From positions 1 to 20,368 of the IMG/VR virus record IMGVR_UViG_3300034198_023511: a DNA stretch of 20,368 nt; one strand, written 5' to 3'. Below the pieces are notes generated by a model. The model was not told the DNA's origin. It saw only the letters and a list, made by a program, of their open reading frames with translations, and searched no databases. The translations under genes and the position numbers were made by a program. This DNA comes from a virus. Of this stretch, positions 13,216-18,950 are shown piece by piece (within the stretch, counting starts at the first letter, position 1; each line of letters opens with the position of its first letter).

Positions 13216-13445
13216 TGAGATACGAAACAGAAATCGAAACAGGTCAAGACTGGGTTGCTGTTGAATGGGAATGTTTAGACTGTTCAGCATTAAATGAATT
13301 CGACAGCGAAGCTGAATGGTCAGCGGATGGCTTGGGCGAAATGTTTTTTACCTTCAAAGACACTTGTAAAAATTGCGGGAGCATTTTAGAAATTACCGAG
13401 GGTCGAGAAGATACGAGACATGACCCCGACCCTGATTTTGACTAA
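13215..13445 (+). CDS. 76-aa zinc-ribbon-like acidic protein
   Basis: Begins MRYETEIETGQDWVAVEWEC at ATG 13215, coupled to the 27-aa peptide's stop; the upstream in-frame ATG at 13176 lies within that peptide gene and has no leader. Two CxxC pairs (CLDC and CKNC) about 30 residues apart form a plausible zinc ribbon. The C-terminus is very acidic (REDTRHDPDPDFD). A strong terminator hairpin follows within 20 bp. Family unknown. Confidence 0.72.
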   Translation: MRYETEIETGQDWVAVEWECLDCSALNEFDSEAEWSADGLGEMFFTFKDTCKNCGSILEITEGREDTRHDPDPDFD

Positions 13446-13458
13446 ATAGATTTACCTA

Positions 13459-13497
13459 GCTGGGGGGTGGCGTAATGTCACCCCCCAGCCCCTTTTT
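13459..13497 (+). terminator. rho-independent terminator
   Basis: Arms GCTGGGGGGTG (13459-13469) and CACCCCCCAGC (13479-13489) around a loop containing CGTAAT, then CCCTTTTT. The CGTAAT loop recurs in the terminators at 13926 and 14394. Confidence 0.85.
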
Positions 13498-13503
13498 GCG
13501 ATC

Positions 13504-13528
13504 GGAGCTGCTGGGAGCTGCTGGGAGC
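13504..13528. repeat. GGAGCTGCTG tandem repeat
   Basis: Two full copies (13504-13513, 13514-13523) and half a third. It lies between a terminator and the next cassette's control region. Confidence 0.8.
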
Positions 13529-13540
13529 AAAAATCGTGGC

Positions 13541-13605
13541 ACAAAAATTTTAGATCTAAAAAACGTATTCAATGAATTGACTTAGGTTTCATTTTGTGGA
13601 ATAAT
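13541..13605 (+). promoter_or_regulatory. promoter with A-tract motif and AGATCT palindrome
   Basis: TTTTAGATCTAAAA (13548-13561, perfect palindrome) runs into AAAACGTATTC, a variant of the array's A-tract motif. Six nt later TTGACT (13577-13582), 17 nt, AATAAT (13600-13605) forms a good sigma70-like promoter. Confidence 0.6.
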
Positions 13606-13613
13606 TTAGTTAC

Positions 13614-13637
13614 TGGAGAAATGCTCCAATGGGAAGG
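13614..13637 (+). promoter_or_regulatory. 5' stem-loop plus GGGAAGG leader
   Basis: TGGAG-AAATG-CTCCA (13614-13628) is immediately followed by ATGGGAAGGTATCAAATG. The stem differs from the 14101 copy by one base in each arm (A:T for G:C), a compensatory change that supports RNA pairing. The upstream ATG of the leader would encode MGRYQ in frame but is part of the shared leader. Confidence 0.65.
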
Positions 13638-13643
13638 TATCAA

Positions 13644-13907
13644 ATGACAAACTATAAAGACGCAATTATTAAGCTTCAGAATTATGAAGAGTTTAAGGGC
13701 AACACTTTAAGCGCTTGGCGAAACAGTCAGGGAGAGTATCGCATCTATTCTTACAAAACGCCTATCGCAATAGTGGACACTTACACGAACACTTACACTT
13801 ATTTAGATAATCACAAATACAGCGTTACAACGAGCAAGCATCAAAATCTGATTTGTCGGGCTATTGGTTCACTACCACTAGCAAAGAATTGTGAAATTGT
13901 TGATTAG
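13644..13907 (+). CDS. 87-aa protein, unknown function
   Basis: Start set at ATG 13644, since the preceding codons (MGRYQ) come from the conserved leader GGGAAGGTATCAA. The protein begins TNYKDAIIKLQNYEEFKGN and then has a beta-rich section: SAWRNSQGEYRIYSYKTPIAIV and a Thr/Tyr-rich run DTYTNTYTYLD, then NHKYSVTTSKHQNLI. This resembles small phage proteins that carry a short substrate-like domain, but I cannot name it. It is a one-gene cassette with its own promoter, leader hairpin and terminator. Confidence 0.72.
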   Translation: MTNYKDAIIKLQNYEEFKGNTLSAWRNSQGEYRIYSYKTPIAIVDTYTNTYTYLDNHKYSVTTSKHQNLICRAIGSLPLAKNCEIVD

Positions 13908-13925
13908 CTAGGTTTTAACAAATCT

Positions 13926-13953
13926 TGGGGGGCGTAATTGCCCCCCATTTTTT
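13926..13953 (+). terminator. rho-independent terminator
   Basis: TGGGGGGC (13926-13933), loop GTAATT, GCCCCCCA (13940-13947), then TTTTTTG. Confidence 0.88.
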
Positions 13954-13990
13954 GTTTTTACGCCCCCAGCTCTGTTTAGGGGTATTGGTA

Positions 13991-14094
13991 TTTAGATCTA
14001 AAAAAAGTGTCGAGAATGACAAATTAGAAACACAAAGTTTTTACAAAAAAAACACAAAATGAATTTGACATTTCCAAAAAACTATGTTTAAATT
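13991..14094 (+). promoter_or_regulatory. promoter region with AGATCT palindrome
   Basis: TTTAGATCTAAA (13991-14002) is a perfect palindrome. An A-rich variant of the cassette motif follows (TTACAAAAAAAACAC at about 14041), then TTGACA (14065-14070), 18 nt, TAAATT (14089-14094). Confidence 0.55.
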
Positions 14095-14099
14095 GTTGT

Positions 14100-14126
14100 A
14101 TTGGGGAAATGCCCCAATGGGAAGGT
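14100..14126 (+). promoter_or_regulatory. 5' stem-loop plus GGGAAGG leader
   Basis: Arms ATTGGGG (14100-14106) and CCCCAAT (14112-14118), loop AAATG, run directly into GGGAAGGTATCAAATG. The loop and downstream leader equal those at 13614-13643, while the stem carries a compensated base pair. Confidence 0.68.
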
Positions 14127-14131
14127 ATCAA

Positions 14132-14380
14132 ATGAAGCATTCAAGATTTATTACAACGCTAGAGGCGACCGATTACGAGCGCTACTCTACGAACACTAGC
14201 AAGGTTCACGTATTTTTTACCGAGGGCATTGACGGAGAAACTGACGAAACCACTTTTAGCGTAGGGGGCTTAATGGTAACGCTACCTAGTTACAATGAGT
14301 TCCTAAGCTTCGTTAGCGAATTGCTAACGGTGGCGAAAGAGTCTCACGATGAACACATGGCAAAATTAGCTAACGCTTAA
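14132..14380 (+). CDS. 82-aa protein, unknown function
   Basis: Start taken at ATG 14132 after the standard leader; the longer frame from 14084 would translate the promoter and leader hairpin. The protein begins MKHSRFITTLEATDYERYST, has a beta stretch KVHVFFTEGID, a VGGLMVTLPSYNEFLSFVSE segment, and ends in a helix AKESHDEHMAKLANA. It looks like a small alpha/beta protein. No family is recognised. A G/C hairpin follows within 15 bp. Confidence 0.72.
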   Translation: MKHSRFITTLEATDYERYSTNTSKVHVFFTEGIDGETDETTFSVGGLMVTLPSYNEFLSFVSELLTVAKESHDEHMAKLANA

Positions 14381-14393
14381 AAGTACCGCGGGG

Positions 14394-14412
14394 GGGGGGC
14401 GTAATGCCCCCC
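14394..14412 (+). terminator. terminator-like hairpin with CGTAAT loop
   Basis: GGGGGGC (14394-14400), loop GTAAT, GCCCCCC (14406-14412), followed by only TT. Same design as 13926 but a poor U-tract. Confidence 0.6.
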
Positions 14413-14523
14413 TTGCTCGGTTCCAAGATCTAAAACGACCACGCCCAGCGATCAGCAGCTGCTGGGGTCGAGCTGTGCGGGGGCGGCGGGGGGCGGAGCG
14501 CCCGAGATCAGCGCTAAGCGCTG
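14413..14523. other. gene-free G/C-rich stretch
   Basis: Contains AAGATCTAAAAC (about 14425), a CAGCAGCTGCTG palindrome near 14453, and an AGCGCTAAGCGCT inverted repeat near 14510-14522. No coding frame is supported. Confidence 0.4.
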
Positions 14524-14591
14524 GTAGCAAAATTTCTGACAAAAAAATGTATTTTGACTAGTAGCAAAATCTTTGACAAAAAAACGTATTT
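14524..14591 (+). repeat. A-tract cassette motif, two tandem copies
   Basis: Copies at 14524-14554 and 14561-14591 each read GTAGCAAAATYT, a TTGACA or CTGACA core, six more A, YGTATTT. Other copies are at 17380, 17429 and 20071. They lie upstream of the 14659 gene; weak promoter hexamers TTGAAT (14591) and GTTTAA (14614) follow. Confidence 0.8.
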
Positions 14592-14621
14592 TGAATTGTT
14601 GAAGTGTGGTAGTGTTTAAGT

Positions 14622-14651
14622 AATGGCGAAACGTAGTAACCATTGGGAAGG
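14622..14651 (+). promoter_or_regulatory. 5' stem-loop plus GGGAAGG leader
   Basis: AATGG (14622-14626) pairs with CCATT (14640-14644) around a 13-nt loop, followed at once by GGGAAGGCAGTAAAATG. Confidence 0.5.
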
Positions 14652-14658
14652 CAGTAAA

Positions 14659-14916
14659 ATGATTAATCGAAATAAAAAAGGGAAACTTATCGAACGAAGC
14701 TTCGTGTGGTCAGTAGGTGCGCTTGCTTTTATGAGCGTATTCATTTACACGCAGAGCCTTATTCCATTCAACAACTGCGACGTGATGACACAATGGATAG
14801 ATAGCATTATTCCTAGCCTTTTTGCTTTTGTCGCAGGTATCATAGTAGGCTATTACATAGTTTTAGTAGCCAATAGTAATCGCAACTATCGTAGACGCAT
14901 TAGGCGTTATCGGTAG
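14659..14916 (+). CDS. 85-aa two-pass membrane protein
   Basis: Start at ATG 14659 behind GGGAAGG; the in-frame upstream ATG at 14623 lies in the leader hairpin. The N-terminus is basic (INRNKKGKLIER). It has one hydrophobic helix, SFVWSVGALAFMSVFIYTQS, a polar loop with one Cys, a second helix, SLFAFVAGIIVGYYIVLVAN, and an Arg-rich tail (NRNYRRRIRRYR). Both ends are probably cytoplasmic by charge. The shape would suit a holin-like or superinfection-exclusion protein; neither is shown. Expressed as a single-gene cassette. Confidence 0.75.
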   Translation: MINRNKKGKLIERSFVWSVGALAFMSVFIYTQSLIPFNNCDVMTQWIDSIIPSLFAFVAGIIVGYYIVLVANSNRNYRRRIRRYR

Positions 14917-15018
14917 TTCAGTAACGCAGGTAATGGAGGTTACCTGCCCATTGAGGGGTGGGCTAGTCGAGAGATTACCCCACCCCCCTTCCCTCTCAGT
15001 AATGGGAAACCCCCGGAC

Positions 15019-15048
15019 AAACCCCCTAGCAATTAGCTAGGGGGTTTT
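15019..15048. terminator. bidirectional-type terminator
   Basis: AAA, CCCCCTAGC (15022-15030), loop AATTA, GCTAGGGGG (15036-15044), TTTTCT. The stem is identical to the one at 16672-16694, with the loop reverse-complemented. Confidence 0.88.
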
Positions 15049-15112
15049 CTGTTTCTAGCTCTATAACAATTCTGATCAGAGCGAAGCTGGTGTTCCTGAT
15101 CGCAAATGGTGC

Positions 15113-15164
15113 TTGCTTGTGTTACTGACTTAGTGTATTATTTAGTTGTGGTCGCAAGGTGCGA
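15113..15164 (+). promoter_or_regulatory. promoter and 5' stem-loop of the 15181 gene
   Basis: TTGCTT (15113-15118), 17 nt, TATTAT (15136-15141). The leader hairpin TCGCA-AGG-TGCGA (15152-15164) is followed by AGGAAGGTAGTAATG. No A-tract motif is seen here. Confidence 0.6.
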
Positions 15165-15180
15165 TTACAGGAAGGTAGTA

Positions 15181-15570
15181 ATGGGATTAGACCAATACGC
15201 ATACGCAGTAATGCCACACAAGGACAACACAGACCTTGGTCATGTTTGGGGTGATGAAACAGACTTAGAAGGTGCTAGGTCTATTTTGTTTCACCAATGG
15301 CGCAAGCACGCAAACTTACAGGGGTACATGGAAGAGTTGTATCGCAGTAAAGGTGGCGACAAAGAGTTCAATTGTCAGTATGTCCGCTTGACGTTTCACG
15401 ATTTACTTGAATTAAAAGAAGCAGTTGTGAACTCTCGACTACCGCAGACAACTGGTTTCTTTTTTGGTCAGAGTGACGAACAGCATGATGAAGAGACTCT
15501 AGAGTTTGTAGAGAAAGCCATTAAGGCGATTACGCAAGACATGGAAATCTATTACGGAAGCTGGTGGTAA
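15181..15570 (+). CDS. 129-aa conserved phage protein (MGLDQYAYA family)
   Basis: Begins MGLDQYAYAVMPHKDN, followed by QWRKHANLQGYMEELYRSKGG, RLTFHDLLELKEAV, TTGFFFGQSDEQHDEETLEFV and YYGSWW. I recall this pattern (MGLDxY start, W-RKH-LQGWME, GFFFG) from many phages, sometimes labelled phosphoglycerate kinase in annotations, a label with no support from the sequence: it is far too short and lacks that enzyme's motifs. Function unknown, probably a small cytoplasmic alpha/beta protein. The start follows AGGAAGG; upstream in-frame starts lie in the promoter. Confidence 0.82.
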   Translation: MGLDQYAYAVMPHKDNTDLGHVWGDETDLEGARSILFHQWRKHANLQGYMEELYRSKGGDKEFNCQYVRLTFHDLLELKEAVVNSRLPQTTGFFFGQSDEQHDEETLEFVEKAIKAITQDMEIYYGSWW

Positions 15571-15572
15571 TA

Positions 15573-15779
15573 ATGAAAGACCAAATCTGTCACCACGCAA
15601 GTCTCTACTATTCATGTAGCTTGACTTATGCGCAAGCAGTTCACAATTTCGCAGAGGGTGGTCGTATGTGTGTAAAGCAATACGGTGCGCAAGCCTGTGG
15701 TCACGCTATGGAGCTAGCGCAACACGCTATGCGAATTGCTAAGCATGGTATTTTGACTTGGAAACAAGTTGCTAAATAA
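15573..15779 (+). CDS. 68-aa Cys/His-rich protein, unknown function
   Basis: Starts 2 nt after the previous stop (TAATAATG), so probably coupled; a GTG at 15564 is an alternative. It begins KDQICHHASLYYSCSLTYAQ and has several His and Cys residues (CHH, CVKQYG, CGHAMELAQHAM) in mostly helical segments, so metal binding is possible. A strong terminator lies 15 bp downstream. Confidence 0.65.
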   Translation: MKDQICHHASLYYSCSLTYAQAVHNFAEGGRMCVKQYGAQACGHAMELAQHAMRIAKHGILTWKQVAK

Positions 15780-15792
15780 TTAACACAAGTAG

Positions 15793-15823
15793 AAAGCCCC
15801 GAGCTTCATCGCTCGGGGCTTTT
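15793..15823 (+). terminator. rho-independent terminator
   Basis: AAAGCCCCGAGC (15793-15804), loop TTCATC, GCTCGGGGCTTTT (15811-15823). Confidence 0.92.
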
Positions 15824-15932
15824 GTGTTTCTTGATACCATCGTGCTTGATAACTACTCGCTATCACTGTTGCACCAGTTGCACTAGATAAAATTGTATCA
15901 CATAGCTAGGTAGCTTTTCGATCGAAAAAACA

Positions 15933-15965
15933 AAATCCCCCCGAGCAATGAAGCTCGAAGGGATT
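15933..15965 (-). terminator. terminator of the 16172 gene
   Basis: On the minus strand AATCCC-tt-CGAGC, loop TTCATT, GCTCG-gg-GGGATTTTG. It closely resembles the 15793 stem core (CGAGC-TTCATY-GCTCG), suggesting shared origin. Confidence 0.7.
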
Positions 15966-15980
15966 CTGCGTTAAGACGTT

Positions 15981-16172
15981 TTAGTAAACGTCAAAGTACT
16001 GCGCAGTGGTTCGCAACAGGTGGTCGTAATCGCCTGCCATCGCCTCTGCCATGTATTCATCTACTAGCTCTGACTGACCGTTGTCCTTCAGCGCTCGACT
16101 CGCAAGACCAAGAATGTTAAAAGCGTTTCCATCTTGACCTACGATTCCTAGTTTGATGTTTGTAATGCTCAT
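15981..16172 (-). CDS. 63-aa protein, unknown function
   Basis: The ATG at 16172 is preceded by CGGAAGGAATCACA, the array's ribosome site on the opposite strand. The product, MSITNIKLGIVGQDGNAFNI followed by LGLASRALKDNG and helical AEAMAGDYDHLLRTTAQYFD, has the look of a small DUF-type phage protein (GxVGQDGNAF is a recurrent phrase in short phage proteins as I recall). Its own promoter and terminator make it a one-gene cassette convergent with the 15181 operon. Confidence 0.75.
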   Translation of the reverse strand: MSITNIKLGIVGQDGNAFNILGLASRALKDNGQSELVDEYMAEAMAGDYDHLLRTTAQYFDVY

Positions 16173-16191
16173 TGTGATTCCTTCCGTTATC

Positions 16192-16242
16192 TGGCGTTGT
16201 TGCCATTAACAAAAGTATACACTAAGAATGTTTGACACGCAA
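16192..16242 (-). promoter_or_regulatory. promoter and leader stem-loop of the 16172 gene
   Basis: On the minus strand TTGCGT (16242-16237), 17 nt, TATACT (16219-16214), then a TGGC-AACAAC-GCCA hairpin (16205-16192) before CGGAAGG. Confidence 0.62.
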
Positions 16243-16256
16243 GTACCCTAACTAGG

Positions 16257-16299
16257 TGTTATAATAAATACGTGGGGGCAAATCGCCTGCCACAGGAAG
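16257..16299 (+). promoter_or_regulatory. extended -10 promoter and leader stem-loop of the 16311 gene
   Basis: TGT-TATAAT (16257-16265) is an extended -10; TTGACA at 16232 is 22 nt away and probably too far. The leader hairpin has arms GTGG/CCAC and inner GGC/GCC around AAATC (16272-16293), directly followed by AGGAAGG. Confidence 0.62.
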
Positions 16300-16310
16300 G
16301 AATGAAAATT

Positions 16311-16655
16311 ATGGGAGACCGTGGACAAGTTAGATTGGTGAGTGAAGGTTCACCAGACATTTACCTTTACACACATTGGACAGCAACTGAACTACCTGAA
16401 GTAGTTGCCAATGCGATTGCTCGTGGCAAGGGTCGTTGGAGTGATGACGAATACCTAAACCGCATTATCTTTAGCGAGATGATTAAAGATGACGTGATGT
16501 CTGAAACTGGTTTTGGTATCGGTACTGCTGAACACGGAGACGTTTGGCGTGTTGTTACTGTCAATCACGACAGCAAGACAATCGAAGTTAGCGACTTTCA
16601 AAAATCTTGGTCGTTTGATAGTTTCATTACAGCGTTTTTAATCGTGACGGTGTAA
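16311..16655 (+). CDS. conserved 114-aa protein (MGDRGQVRL family), unknown function
   Basis: Start at ATG 16311, ten nt after AGGAAGG; ATG 16302 would sit only one nt from it. The protein reads MGDRGQVRLVSEGSPDIYLY, THWTATELPEVVANAIARG, RWSDDEYLNRIIFSEMI, then TGFGIGTAEHGD. I recall this pattern (MGDRxxV, YTHWxxxELP, ARIIFxEM) from a family common in actinobacteria and their phages, with no assigned function. Length is normal. The final hydrophobic residues SFITAFLIVTV are short for a membrane helix. Confidence 0.82.
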   Translation: MGDRGQVRLVSEGSPDIYLYTHWTATELPEVVANAIARGKGRWSDDEYLNRIIFSEMIKDDVMSETGFGIGTAEHGDVWRVVTVNHDSKTIEVSDFQKSWSFDSFITAFLIVTV

Positions 16656-16668
16656 AAGGAGAAACAAA

Positions 16669-16698
16669 AAACCCCCTAGCTAATTGCTAGGGGGTTTT
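16669..16698. terminator. bidirectional terminator between convergent genes
   Basis: AAA, CCCCCTAGC (16672-16680), loop TAATT, GCTAGGGGG (16686-16694), TTTTCTT. It serves the 16311 gene and, through the A-run on the other strand, the 17064 gene. Confidence 0.9.
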
Positions 16699-16719
16699 CT
16701 TGTTAGTTCAGCTTTTTGA

Positions 16720-17064
16720 TCAGTTTCTGATCAGGTGTATCTTTTTCTCTACAACGTCTACAATCTCATAGATTTTTTCTGACGTGAATGGGGTGTTCTC
16801 ATTTTCATAAAGACAAATGCCTGAAGCGTATTCACCTAGAGAGTTGTAAGTGTTTAGATACACAAGACCTTCTGTGATCTCGATTGCGTGATGATGAATG
16901 TCGCTCCAAATCTGAACGACCATCATTCCGCCACCAGTGTTTTCTATAAAACACTCAATGCCTCTTGCGATCAAAACGTCTTTAATCACTTCTACGTTCT
17001 GATCAATGCGCATTTTTATAACCTGATCCTCTAAGTTAGAAACTTCCTTTGATGATGTTGTCAT
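16720..17064 (-). CDS. 114-aa protein, unknown function
   Basis: Start at ATG 17064 behind TGGAAGGAATAACA; the longer in-frame start at 17085 lies in the leader hairpin. The protein has an N-terminal charged helix (EVSNLEDQVIKMRIDQNVEV), IKDVLIARGIECFIENTGGG, a beta-rich core MMVVQIWSDIHHHAIEITEG, and a C-terminal helix IYEIVDVVEKKIHLIRN. It looks like a compact alpha/beta domain. No family is recognised. Confidence 0.75.
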   Translation of the reverse strand: MTTSSKEVSNLEDQVIKMRIDQNVEVIKDVLIARGIECFIENTGGGMMVVQIWSDIHHHAIEITEGLVYLNTYNSLGEYASGICLYENENTPFTSEKIYEIVDVVEKKIHLIRN

Positions 17065-17077
17065 TGTTATTCCTTCC

Positions 17078-17134
17078 AGACACAATAGGTTTGTGTCTAT
17101 TGATCAGTATAGTGCATTGAGTTAGCTAAATCAA
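17078..17134 (-). promoter_or_regulatory. promoter and strong leader stem-loop of the 17064 gene
   Basis: On the minus strand TTGATT (17134-17129), 17 nt, TATACT (17111-17106). The leader hairpin has 8-bp perfect arms AGACACAA and TTGTGTCT with loop ACCTA (17098-17078), directly abutting GGAAGG. It is the strongest of the leader stems. Confidence 0.75.
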
Positions 17135-17460
17135 GCACAGCTTCGGCTATCCCTTACTACTGATCAGAAATAAAAGTGGCGAGAATCGCAATACAGAGTG
17201 AGCTAGATTCATAGATTTACAAAATAAATCGCCTGCAGCGAGCGATCAGCTTTCACTAGCTCTGGCGATCAGTACTAGCTAAGTTCTCTGATCAAGAACG
17301 CATAGTCCGGGCGATTGGGCGAAGCTCGGCATTACTGATTAATAAAAAAAATACCACCACTCCCCCGACACGCCGACTGGTAGCAAAATTTTTGTCAAAA
17401 AAATGTATTTAAACTTCAGCTCTAACTAGTAACAAAATTTTGTGACAAAAAAATGTATTC
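17135..17460. other. gene-free region with GATC sites and orphan A-tract motifs
   Basis: No supported gene. Four GATC tetramers lie at 17162, 17244, 17267 and 17290 (a fifth at 17102), most as TGATCA or GATCAG. A near match to the operator palindrome, TTACTGATTAATAA, lies at 17333. Two A-tract cassette motifs at 17380-17410 and 17429-17460 point toward no plus-strand gene: only the 3' end of the VWA gene lies beyond. Possibly a remnant of a deleted cassette. Confidence 0.5.
17380..17460 (+). repeat. A-tract cassette motif, two further copies
   Basis: GTAGCAAAATTT...CAAAAAAATGTATTT at 17380-17410 and GTAACAAAATTT...CAAAAAAATGTATTC at 17429-17460, same orientation as at 14524 and 20071. Confidence 0.8.
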
Positions 17461-17473
17461 AAGAAACGACAAA

Positions 17474-17493
17474 CCCCCGGGCGAACCCGGGGG
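17474..17493 (-). terminator. terminator of the AAA+/VWA operon
   Basis: CCCCCGGG (17474-17481), loop CGAA, CCCGGGGG (17486-17493); on the minus strand it is followed by TTTGTCG. It lies 40 bp past the VWA stop. Confidence 0.8.
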
Positions 17494-17534
17494 CGGCAGG
17501 AAGGTGTTGCCTTTAATTGTCTGAACTTGGGTGA

Positions 17535-18950
17535 TTACTTCTTACCACCCTTAGAACGTGGTACGTGCTTACCAACGTTGCCACGAACATCTGAACGTGC
17601 TGACTTGCCAAGTGACAACGCCTTGATACCGGCGTCAACAGTCGGAGCAACAATGATGTTGTGCTTGATAACCATGTTGGCACACGCAACGTCTAGGTCG
17701 CTGTGCCAACTGTCAGTTGCGCTTGTTACTTGACCGTCGCAAATCCAAATTATAGGCTCGCTACCACGTCGCTTGCTGATAGCAAACTCTAACGCCGGGC
17801 CATCTACACCGTTACCAATGTTCTTGGTGCAACGGTCAATGTCAGTAGCACGCTTGCCACGATTAGCAATTATCCAAGCGTTAGGTCGGTTAGCGTGCTT
17901 GCTACTGTGCGAGTACGCAATAACCAACGCACCCGGAGCAAGTTCTAAGAACTTGTCAACGTGGTCAGTTGTTAAACTCATTGAACCTGAACAGTCAATT
18001 AGAACTACACCACCGTTGTTGCGTGGCTTCTGACTAAAGATACGTTTGTGTGGGTCGGTCAACAAACGTGATGGATACAGAACACGCTTGCCAGTTGAAG
18101 CTGAACGCTTGCGACGTGCTAGGTGTCCTTTTACTTGTTGGTCGCATAGCAACGTGTGGTCAAGTCGCAACGGAGCGAAACCATCTGCGCCACCAACCTT
18201 GTAGTCAATACCCGACGAACCCTTAACGGATTCAAATTGGCTATCGTCACCTTCGTATTGTTGATACGAACTGATAACTTCTGCCAACTCTCTCGTGTAA
18301 CGCAGGAAACCACGAGCAAGTTCGATACCTTCACCGTCAGTTGTAATGGTGGTGTTACCAAGATTCTGAACGTGCGTGCGCTTCGTAATCTTTAGTAGTG
18401 CAAGTTCTTGCTGACGCAACGTGTTTGCTATGTCCTTGTCGATCGAACGAACGCCGGTGATGTAATCACGAAACGCCTTAGTACCGACAAGTCCTGCACC
18501 AAACGCCATTAGTTCGTTGTACGCTTGCACCGACTTCTGTGCTTCTTTTGCACCACGCTTGCCAGTTTCCTTCTCACTACCGTCACGCAGTAATGACAAG
18601 TCGTAACCAAGACGACCAACAATTGTGTTAACCCGGTGCTCCTCTGCAACCTTCGCTACTCGGTCGCTGAAACCATAAGTCTCGCACCACTTGGCGTATT
18701 GCTCCATGTTGTTGGGTGATACACGAACGTGGACAGCTTCGTGCGCACGAACCAAACGTGCAACGTCGTCGTTGATAAGTGGGATACGTAGAACTTGGTC
18801 AACAAAATTGGTGTAGGCGTCGCCACGACCAGTTGAACCTTCGTCAACTGTCCAACGTGTAACTTCTGTACCGTCATCACGTAGTGCAGTAATGACTTCG
18901 GGAAACGCAACAACTTGCTCCCGACGTTTCTGTGCGTGTTGGGTCGTCAT
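17535..18950 (-). CDS. VWA-domain protein with N-terminal HExxH metallopeptidase-like region
   Basis: A 471-aa protein. Residues 69-74 read AHEAVH, an HExxH zinc motif, followed by AEEHRVNTIVGRLG at 102-115 as a possible third ligand. This echoes the putative metallopeptidase plus VWA-like proteins (DUF2201 type) that pair with MoxR ATPases. The C-terminal VWA domain has the MIDAS DCSGS at 319-323 (VVLIDCSGSMS), VIAYSHSS near 343 and WICDG near 402. The usual MIDAS Thr appears replaced (GNGVDGPALE), so metal affinity may differ. The start overlaps the ATPase stop by one base (TAATG). Known pairs remodel or activate target proteins; the phage target is unknown. Metallopeptidase activity is inference. 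Confidence 0.83.
   Translation of the reverse strand: MTTQHAQKRREQVVAFPEVITALRDDGTEVTRWTVDEGSTGRGDAYTNFVDQVLRIPLINDDVARLVRAHEAVHVRVSPNNMEQYAKWCETYGFSDRVAKVAEEHRVNTIVGRLGYDLSLLRDGSEKETGKRGAKEAQKSVQAYNELMAFGAGLVGTKAFRDYITGVRSIDKDIANTLRQQELALLKITKRTHVQNLGNTTITTDGEGIELARGFLRYTRELAEVISSYQQYEGDDSQFESVKGSSGIDYKVGGADGFAPLRLDHTLLCDQQVKGHLARRKRSASTGKRVLYPSRLLTDPHKRIFSQKPRNNGGVVLIDCSGSMSLTTDHVDKFLELAPGALVIAYSHSSKHANRPNAWIIANRGKRATDIDRCTKNIGNGVDGPALEFAISKRRGSEPIIWICDGQVTSATDSWHSDLDVACANMVIKHNIIVAPTVDAGIKALSLGKSARSDVRGNVGKHVPRSKGGKK

Noticed and set aside
15181-15570. Phosphoglycerate kinase, a label I recall for this protein family
   Set aside because: 129 aa with none of the enzyme's nucleotide or phosphoglycerate-binding motifs; a real enzyme is about 390-420 aa.
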